Source: Blastobasis lacticolella (lineage: Eukaryota; Arthropoda; Insecta; Lepidoptera; Blastobasidae). From it: a stretch of DNA of 64,000 bases. The position numbers and the translations under genes are program-made. Below are positions 56,951 to 64,000 of the stretch, piece after piece. Below the pieces are notes generated by a model. That model ran no database searches and was not told the origin of the DNA. It worked only from the letters and a program-made list of their open reading frames with translations. Each line of letters starts with the position of its first letter. Within the stretch, counting starts at the first letter, position 1. The stretch covers positions 1,059,001 through 1,123,000 of the forward strand of contig LR990051.1 in the NCBI GenBank assembly GCA_905147135.1, written 5' to 3'.

Positions 56951-57285
56951 ATCACATGTCCCAATGTTTGTTCGTGATAAAACCTTTTAAGTTAGACCCA
57001 TTTCCCGGTTTCCGATTTAGCTGAAATTTTGCACACTCCTAAACTAAGCACGGTACATCTATCGAGTTTTGGACTCGTTTGAATAGTCTTGACAAATACT
57101 CTGTCTGATTATAGATAAAAGCGTGCTATGGAAAACATTTCTCAAATGAACTTGTTTTATATGGACTACAGGCTCGACGATAATGAAAAACGGCATTGCC
57201 GTTGCGTGCCTTAGGAGTTATGCGGATGTATTGACAGACAGACGGAAAGCGACTTTGTTTTTAAGCCCCGACGGAAAAATAGGGG

Positions 57286-57530
57286 TGTAATAAGTTTGAT
57301 TTTCGTATCTGTGTATCTCTGGCTTTGTGTATCTGTCTGTCTCATCGTAGCTCCCGACCGGATGGACCGATTGGGATGCGGTTTTCACTATATGAAACCC
57401 TGTTTAATTGATATGGTTCTTAGCTTTGTTTCATTAAAATCGGTTCTGTAGTTTAAATGTATAAGTTTAAGTAAACTTGGTGGGGGGTTATCCGACTTTT
57501 TCTGTCCGTTAGGTTATATGCTATGTTAGG
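57286..57530 (-). repeat. Dispersed repeat ('gacagaaaaagtcgg' family), longest copy
   Basis: 'GGGGTGTAATAAGTTTGATT', 'ATCTGTCTGTCTCATCGTAG', 'GGTTCTTAGCTTTGTTTCAT', 'GGTTATCCGACTTTTTCTGT'. Other pieces at 6160, 19135, 58198 and 58960. Class unassigned. Confidence 0.6.
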
Positions 57531-57539
57531 TCGGAATAG

Positions 57540-58197
57540 AACAGAATAGAGATTTATTTATGTATTGATTGGAGAACCAACAGCTTATTAAACATTAAAT
57601 AAATTAAGTAGACACAGTCAAACCAATTATAGGTACTCGCTGATAACAAATTTTTGTTATTTCATGAAATAAATAATAATAATAAAATTATTTATTTCAT
57701 GTTTCATGCACATGCAAACCACTTATGCTAGTAAAAAATGTTCAGGGTATTATTAGTCTTATGCGATTACCAAGCTTCCACACGAACATTTATATTTAGG
57801 TAGGCTCGTTAAGAATACCGATTGGTAATAATACCTAGCAATAACCGCTTCAATCCAGTTTCAACCCTTTCCCTACGAGCGGTACTGAAATCAACATTTT
57901 AGGGATTTTAGGTAATGGAGTGCGGGCGGTCCCTGCTTTAGGGCGCAACAATGCCTCAAAACGACCTATATAAAAATGTTTATGAGTACCACGGGAAAGG
58001 TGAAAGGGGTCTCAACAGAGAGGACACTTTGAACAATAAAACCCGCACTCGTAACTCGTACTCGTTGCGTTGGTAAGTGTAATTACCGGAGCATTTTCAG
58101 ATGGTAAGTATAACTTTTGTACTGAATAGGTATACCGTGATGGTACCAATCGACTGACGAAACTGTTCAACCAGTCTATTAAATTGTATTGATAACC
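57540..58197. other. Non-coding stretch
   Basis: A-rich and TAA-rich LINE-like tail around 57545-57690. Nothing else recognised. Confidence 0.35.
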
Positions 58198-58338
58198 GAC
58201 AGAAAAAGTCAAGTAATACCCAGTTTACATAAATTTTAATATTTTCGATAGAATCGATTCTAAAGAAAGCATCCGCATCCTTCGGGACCTATAATGCCAC
58301 TGACAGACACACAGAGCCACAGATATTCACGTTAAACT

Positions 58339-58675
58339 TTTTTTTATGTCATACAGTAAGCAAACAGGCAAGTGGGCCACCTGCTGGAAAGTGGTCACCG
58401 CTGCCTATAGACATTAGCGACACCAAAAGTATCGTCAATGCGTTGCTCACCTCTACAACAGAATGCTCTGACAGCAAAAAGACAAATGCCACACCACTGC
58501 CAAAGCCTCGGTTCCCCAAATCCCCACCCCATGGAGCACTGGAAACCTTACTCACCGACAGAAACACAACACTATTTAAAAGAGTATTGTTTAGCTGCAG
58601 TATTCTGTAAGGTACTTCCCCAGTCGGGCGGCTCCAATTCGAACGGGATACCCCGCTATGCTCTACATCTCTTAA
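58339..58675 (-). repeat. LINE family A 3' UTR, long copy
   Basis: Colinear with 22869-23220 over about 330 bp, including 'CAAAGCCTCGGTTCCCCAAA', 'TACTTCCCCAGTCGGGCGGC' and 'CAATTCGAACGGGATACCCC'. Confidence 0.75.
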
Positions 58676-58959
58676 ACTTTCTTTAACTTATAGCGCCCCT
58701 CTTTTTTCGTCGGAGCATAGAAACGGTTTTCTTCCGTGCAGTTTGGATACTCAGATCTCTGTAAACATTCTACTATCCCGCAGGATCCTACAACATTTTC
58801 TTTTTAGAAATAAGTTGTGCCTGTTGTGTCATTTATAATTGTGTTTTTATCTGTATGTTTTACTGTGTACAATAAATAGTTAAATAAATAAAATAAACAT
58901 TTTCGGATGAAAAGTACACTAGAGAGTAATGTGAAATAACGCCGTAATTCCAACGTCAT

Positions 58960-59200
58960 TATTACGGTTAATATTTCCTATACTACTGGACCGATTTTAA
59001 TTATACAAAGTCAACAACAATCCCGGTTAAACTAGTTTTCAAATATTCCGAGGTCAATATATCGGTTAATATTTCCTTTACTACTGAGCCTATCTTTCCG
59101 TTTATCCGTTCGGTAGCTACGATGCCACAGACATAGGTGTATTTATAAATATGGGCCTCAGTTGCCTGAAATAAATGAATAAATAAATAAATAAAAATAA
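58960..59200 (+). repeat. Dispersed repeat plus LINE 3' tail
   Basis: 58960-59135 has 'TACTACTGGACCGATTTTAA' and 'CGTTCGGTAGCTACGATGCC', with an internal partial duplication of 'GGTTAATATTTCC'. 59140-59200 is 'GGGCCTCAGTTGCCTGAAAT' plus (AATA)n, as reversed at 2808. Confidence 0.55.
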
Positions 59201-59215
59201 AATAGGTAATTCTTG

Positions 59216-59293
59216 TTTATCTTGGCGTTAACGTCCCGGTTGTGCTCTCGCGCTTGAGGGCTCGGGGTTCGCCTTGACCATGATCCAGGGTAA
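59216..59293 (-). repeat. SINE-1 3' end
   Basis: 'ATCTTGGCGTTAACGTCCCG', 'GTTGTGCTCTCGCGCTTGAG', 'GCCTTGACCATGATCCAGGG'. Only the 3' quarter is present. 59300-60080 is unassigned apart from a weak repeat near 59755. Confidence 0.8.
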
Positions 59294-60079
59294 TACTCAG
59301 GGTAAATCATCCCAGTTTTTGTGTAGGTTGTTAAATACAGTTACAAAAATAAAAATGTAAAGAAGAGCAAATGAAGCAAAGACTTCTAAATACTGGCGTA
59401 AATGAAATGAAGTGAAAGGAAGTAAAATTAATTTAAATTTTTGAATATCAAAATATAGTATACACGAAATCACTCAATTTCGCAAGTTAAAATATGAAAA
59501 TATTTATCACAACCAAGCGTGTGAATGTGGTATATTCGGGCGTATTCGGGCCGGGCATTTTTCAAGAGCACTCCGTGCCACTCGTGAAAGGTTAGGTTAT
59601 CTCTAGGGCTTTCTCGAGTGAATCGCGTTGGACGTGTTATTATTCCATCTTCAGTTTCAACATGTTAAAATTCATGTTGGTAAGCTTCTTCAGGATTTTC
59701 TTAGGTTTTCTTTGAGTTTGATTTAAATATTTGCATAATTTGTAGACTCTGCCTAGTCTACCTGTGGGATAGAGGCGTGAGCTTAATGTAATGTATAATG
59801 AATGAAAACATGAAAAATATAAAGTTGTTTTACTTTTACACGCAAATATCTGATAATGTTTAGATAGCTAACACACGCGCGCTGGTTATTTTTGCATTTA
59901 ATACCTACATCGATTTTTTCTTTGTTGTTTATTGTTTCTTACAGTTTTTGAAATACTTTAACTGTACCTACTTTTGTAATTACCATTAGAAGAGTGGAGT
60001 CTCTTGTCACAGGCCTATAGCTTAATGGCATACTTACTTACTTACATATTAATATTTATTATTATTAAGTTAACACATC

Positions 60080-60235
60080 TATACATAGTATAAAACAAAC
60101 TTGCTTCTTTCCGTCTGTCCCTATGTACTTACCTACCATAGATCTTTTAAACTACGCAACGGATTTTCATGCGATTTCCAACAATAGATTAAGAGTGACT
60201 TAAAAGAAATATTTTGTTAAAAACCTATTTAAGGG
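60080..60235 (+). repeat. Helitron-like repeat fragment
   Basis: 'ATAGTATAAAACAAACTTGC', 'GTCTGTCCCTATGTACTTAC', 'AACTACGCAACGGATTTTCA' as in 35738. The GC-rich CTAG end is missing. Confidence 0.65.
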
Positions 60236-60749
60236 AACATGGGTTCTTAAGACGAATCTAACGACACCTTAACCGTCGAAGGTTCCAGGTAATAAAGAAA
60301 TTAACAAACACAAACATATGACTGGCGAAAAATATAACCTTTTCTTGGCAGTCGATAAACCATTGAGCCGCATAAGATTCCTACAAAACGATTATTACTA
60401 ACCACCTTGTGTCTGGTGACATAAGTTACGGAATACCTCTGTACCAATGTACCTACAGGCACAACGGGTCATTTTTTATTTCATGCTACAGGGTGTAGAG
60501 TCAGCACTTTATAACCTGTTACCTATCCGCCAATCGTGTCCAGTCCCCGTTGTATGCGAAAACCTGCGAAGTTAATTGAATAAATCTTTGATGCTGCTCC
60601 CGATTTTTCAACACAAATTCTGAGCTAGCTGTATGGTTTATTATGCTATTTTTTGTATAAAACATATTTCAAATCCGTACAGTCACAATACAATATGCAA
60701 AGTCGAGCTTATCTCTAAAATAAATAACTTATAGAAATAAAAGTTATTT

Positions 60750-60925
60750 AGTTATAAGTGCTCAATATTGCCTCCACCGCTCTTTAAATCTCCTTTTAGA
60801 GGGTCTAAGGTTGGCTGGAAGAAATCCCATTGTGGGATAAGCCCGCCTTTGCTATGTAAAATGATATTTTTCTACCTACTGTATTTCTTTTTAATTGCAA
60901 TAAAGAGTTTACATACATACATACA
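60750..60925 (+). repeat. LINE 3' end with (ACAT)n tail
   Basis: 'GGCTGGAAGAAATCCCATTG', 'GATAAGCCCGCCTTTGCTAT', 'AATTGCAATAAAGAGTTTAC' followed by ACATACATACAT. I recognise this as a lepidopteran LINE 3' UTR; the body is missing. Confidence 0.65.
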
Positions 60926-61298
60926 TCATATTACACACAAATGAAATTTCCAGTCATCTGAACCTTGTCTAGTATGAATATGAAATGATAGATGAAAATT
61001 AAATGACTATTACTATCCAAATGTGTTACAAGGGTGACATACACTGGTTCAAGCACAGAACATAAAAAAAAGGCTTGAACTCGTTTTACGCGAATAATTC
61101 GCAGATTCAAAATTCAGTAAGCACCATTCATTTCACGGGGCATTTCATCTTAGTCCTTACAGTGACATCGCACCTGCGGTTCTGCATTTTTGTTAGCTGC
61201 AACCTAAATCCATGAATCGTAGATGTTATGGGCGACAGTTACCGGTACCATTAGGTAGGCTGGAAATGCGGATTAGGTGAGATTACATTGAAGACCAC

Positions 61299-61356
61299 GA
61301 AAAGAGAATTACCGGATATACTAGTACATACTAGTATATCCGGTAATTCTCTTTTC
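61299..61356. repeat. 58-bp palindrome, perfect 28-bp arms
   Basis: Arms 61299-61326 and 61329-61356 are exact complements around a 2-nt spacer (ca). The centre includes ACTAGTAcaTACTAGT. Flanks are unrelated to each other and show no target duplication. Able to extrude as a cruciform. Confidence 0.95.
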
Positions 61357-61359
61357 TTA

Positions 61360-61960
61360 CATACATATGTAGGAGGAGTAATAAACATTCAAATATTCTT
61401 ACCAACTTAAATATTTGAAATATTACGGTAGGATAGGACTACCCCTAACAAACTACGTATCCCGACATCATAAAAACAATGTTTTCACTTCGAAACCACC
61501 ATTTATCGAGGTCTACGCCTACGTTGGTATACGGAAACTCTAGTTTTAATTCTCCAGCTTTTCCATAAATAAAAGATGGCGCAGTGACTCTTCTTACAAA
61601 GTAAAGAGTTGCGTTCTAATGTAAATTGAAGTTTCAGTTGCTTTTTGTCGTTTTTACAGTAGACATTAAAACTGGTTTATTCGTATTGTTTATGGCCTCG
61701 ATTAATATGCTAAGTGGATGGTTTAAGCACCTAATTACCATATTTTAAGGTTGTTATTTGAAGCTTTATAATATTTAATGTCAGATAAAGATCTAATTGG
61801 GGAGTCATATTCAAACCTTTTTTACCATGTATAATATTATTTTATGCATTGATTTACTCTATATTCGTAGTTCATGATAATCTCTTACCTTTGATTATAA
61901 GTTTTTAAGGTTTTAATGATAGAAACTCTGAAATCACATTAATCGGTAGAGAATTAATTC
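61360..61960. other. AT-rich non-coding stretch
   Basis: No repeats or genes recognised. Confidence 0.35.
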
Positions 61961-61964
61961 AAAT

Positions 61965-62150
61965 CAATTCAATTCAATTCAAAATTTATTTATTGATTAG
62001 GACATTAAATATCTCTTTCAATCGTCAAAAAGGTAGGAAAGTAGGAAGGAAGCACACAGTGACACGCTGGCCGCCCCATGGCAGCAGCAAACTTACCCCA
62101 CGCCAGTCACGACCGGACCGTGCCCGGCAATGCCAGGCCGCCATTGATTC
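61965..62150 (-). repeat. LINE 3' end, (GAATT)n tail, pair of 63865
   Basis: Reversed tail 'CAATTCAATTCAATTC', 'GACATTAAATATCTCTTTCA', then 'GGAAGGAAGCACACAGTGAC'. The plus-strand copy at the end of the window shows the same order. Confidence 0.65.
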
Positions 62151-62318
62151 TTGATAGACATAGACATAGACATGATTTATTTTGACATCACAAAAATCCA
62201 TAATATAGATAGGCATATTTCCAATAGTCGTAAACAGTTTCAAAACATGATCGAGGTTTTTCAATCTTATCCAGCACCATTGGACCTGGCGCGACTTTTT
62301 TTATATAATGTTAAGATA

Positions 62319-63275
62319 CGAAGCTTGTCCCAAAAGTAAGGTCTCCAATTTTCTAGCAGCCAAGGAAAATTTTATTTTTATAAGTTGGTACCACTGATAT
62401 AACCATTAACTTCTTATCTGTCTAAAAAAGTTTGAACTAGACGGATCTGACGTTTAGTACCTTCGTGACACGTGAACGAGATGAGCGCGTCAACCTCGTC
62501 AGCGTCCGCCTCCTTATCCATCGAAAGTTCCCGCGAGGTTTTGGAGCTGTACGCTGAAAAGGGAGCTGTATTTTTGGACTCAATAGTGACAGGAGATGAA
62601 ACGTGGGTCTACCACTTCACACCAGAATCAAAACAACAGTCAATGGAGTGGAGGCATTCATTTTCCCCCAAAAAAAGGAAATTTAAAGTGACGCAATCTG
62701 CCAGAAAAATTATGGCAACTGTCTTCTGGGACAGGAAAGGCGTCCTTCTCATTGAATTTATGCCAACAGGGACCACCATTAATTCGGCATCGTATTGTGA
62801 AACGCTTGAAAAAATGCGTAAAGCCATAAAAAAGCGACGACCTGGAATGCTAACGAAGGGAGTGCGTCTTTTGCACGATAACGCTCGACCTCACGTGGCA
62901 CGCAACACAAAAGCGCTTTTGGATAAGTTTGGTTGGGACATTCTCCCCCATCCCCCCTACAGCCCAGACCTTTCCCCATCGGACTATCACTTGCTCACCA
63001 ACCTAAAGAAGCATTTGGGAGGGACAAGGCTCAATTCAGACGAAGAAGTGAAGACAGTAGTGATGGAGTACTTGGAAAAAGAGGTGGACGGAGGGTTCTA
63101 TGACGCTGGCATACAAAAGCTTCCAGATCGACTACAAAAATGTCTCGATATGAACGGCGATTATGTCGAAAAATAGTTTATGAGTAGTATAATATGACCG
63201 TGTAAATTTTTTTTTAATAAAGCTCCTTTTCGATTTTTTATATTAATGGAGACCTTACTTTTGGGACAAGCCTCG
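62319..63275 (+). mobile_element. mariner element, internally deleted
   Basis: 957 bp between TA dinucleotides (62317-62318, 63276-63277). Inverted ends of about 30 bp differ at one position; the shared core is GCTTGTCCCAAAAGTAAGG. A typical mariner is about 1.3 kb, so roughly 330 bp are missing, all from the 5' half of the gene. AATAAA at 63216-63221 follows the stop. Both ends look competent, so the copy could still be mobilised by a related transposase. Confidence 0.95.
62472..63176 (+). pseudogene. mariner transposase lacking its DNA-binding domain
   Basis: Open frame of 234 codons; full mariner transposases are about 345. The DD34D catalytic core is complete: GDETWVYHF (D42), LLHDNARPHVA (D136), YSPDLSPSDYHL (D171), with 34 residues between the last two. 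The N-terminal helix-turn-helix domains and the WVPRLL-type linker are absent. A short Ser/Ala-rich N-terminus (residues 2-16) joins directly to 'IESSREVLELYAEKG' just before the core. The frame has stayed open after the deletion. It should not bind the inverted repeats alone. Start chosen as the first ATG; a second in-frame ATG is at residue 4. Confidence 0.93.
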
Positions 63276-63329
63276 TATATTTAGATTAAAAATATTTAGG
63301 TTGCCAAAATATATAAAAACACAGTGACA

Positions 63330-63560
63330 GGATGCCTTGGTTCACGAGACTGTTCAAATAGTCTCCAAGTTCTGCTGCGGAAGATATTGGTAAACCCTGC
63401 AACGGCAACGGTATTAGGACACACCTAACGAGTGGCGAGCTCGTTGCGGTGCTGAAATTCGATACGTCTTAAAGTACGAAACGGTCACCCATCCAGCTAT
63501 CGGCATCGGTGTTAACATGCTTAACTTCTGATATCGGTCTCGCAAGCGCGCTTCCAAAAT
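63330..63560 (+). repeat. Dispersed repeat shared with 35280-35520
   Basis: 'GAGCTCGTTGCGGTGCTGAA', 'TACGAAACGGTCACCCATCC' and 'TCGGTCTCGCAAGCGCGCTT' align with the other copy. Unclassified. Confidence 0.6.
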
Positions 63561-63864
63561 AGTGAATTCATAACAATTTGGCTATTCAATACCCCATAGT
63601 ACACTACTACACCATTATTATAACCATAGGGCACAATTCGTAGTTTGTAAGTATTTTAATTAAAACTATTAACTAACTTCGAAACACTTCAAATAGTTAC
63701 GAAATATAGCTAATCAAACTCGTCGCAAACGATTATAATGTGTCTTCATGGTAATATGTCTGAACTAGTTAATCGGGTGTTTTCAATATGTCACGTAACT
63801 TTCTCTACGAGTTTCGTACAAGGTGACACAGTAAGTAATTAGGTATTTAATATACTATTATTTT

Positions 63865-64000
63865 ATATACCAATGGGGCGGCCATGATGGTTATGTCATT
63901 GTGTGTTTCCTTCCTACTTTCCTGCGGGAGGGGTCCTTTTAACGCTTAAAAGAGACATTGAATGCCCTACTCAATTAAGAAATTTGATTTGATTTGATGT
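63865..64000 (+). repeat. LINE 3' end with (TTTGAT)n tail, at window edge
   Basis: 'TCATTGTGTGTTTCCTTCCT', 'CTTTCCTGCGGGAGGGG', 'AGAGACATTGAATGCC', then TTTGATTTGATTTGAT. Reverse of 61965-62150. Confidence 0.65.

Overview
The window reads as gene-poor nuclear DNA of a lepidopteran insect (moth or butterfly). The evidence is AT-rich sequence, GT-AG introns, and dense dispersed repeats of kinds I associate with Lepidoptera: tRNA-headed SINEs, RTE-clade LINEs ending in GATGATGAT, Helitron-like elements with TC...CTAG ends, a mariner, a hAT MITE, and many LINE 3' stubs with different tails. The species cannot be named. Nothing looks bacterial or plasmid-borne, and there is no CRISPR array, rRNA gene or functional tRNA gene that I can support.

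One host gene can be assembled with confidence. It is a three-exon minus-strand gene at 41590..44459 encoding a 142-residue LisH protein that matches the CEP20/FOR20/FOPNL centriolar-satellite family. Both introns are GT-AG and both hold transposable elements. A CpG-rich stretch at about 55.93-56.08 kb ending in a good splice donor may be the non-coding first exon of another plus-strand gene whose coding part lies outside the window.

Layout: 0-15 kb holds SINE and LINE fragments, a long-armed TA-flanked MITE (1806..2200), several foldbacks, two opposed pieces of a second RTE family (9.4-10.6 kb) and a hAT MITE with an 8-bp target duplication (13593..14028). 15-30 kb holds foldbacks, SINEs, a tandem duplication with a LINE stub in one copy (20.57-21.30 kb), GC-rich unique islands, and a SINE broken by two later insertions (27.4-28.5 kb). 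30.6-34.6 kb is one SINE split by a 5'-truncated (ATT)n-tailed LINE and a second LINE stub, the first LINE itself carrying a foldback insert. 35-41 kb holds a complete-looking non-autonomous Helitron (36507..37247), more repeats and unique GC-rich islands. 41.3-44.6 kb is the CEP20-like gene. 46783..49927 is a full-length RTE retrotransposon with a perfect 11-bp target duplication but a small deletion in reverse-transcriptase motif A. 53-64 kb holds a SINE with a 19-bp target duplication, a 150-bp tandem repeat, a perfect 28-bp-arm palindrome and a mariner lacking its DNA-binding domain.

The clearest system is parasitic. RTE 5' and 3' ends recur fused in a roughly 250-bp short element (five copies). 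Two of these, with their own target duplications, sit inside copies of the tRNA-headed SINE. This gives a readable order of insertion and suggests several non-autonomous families sharing LINE machinery.
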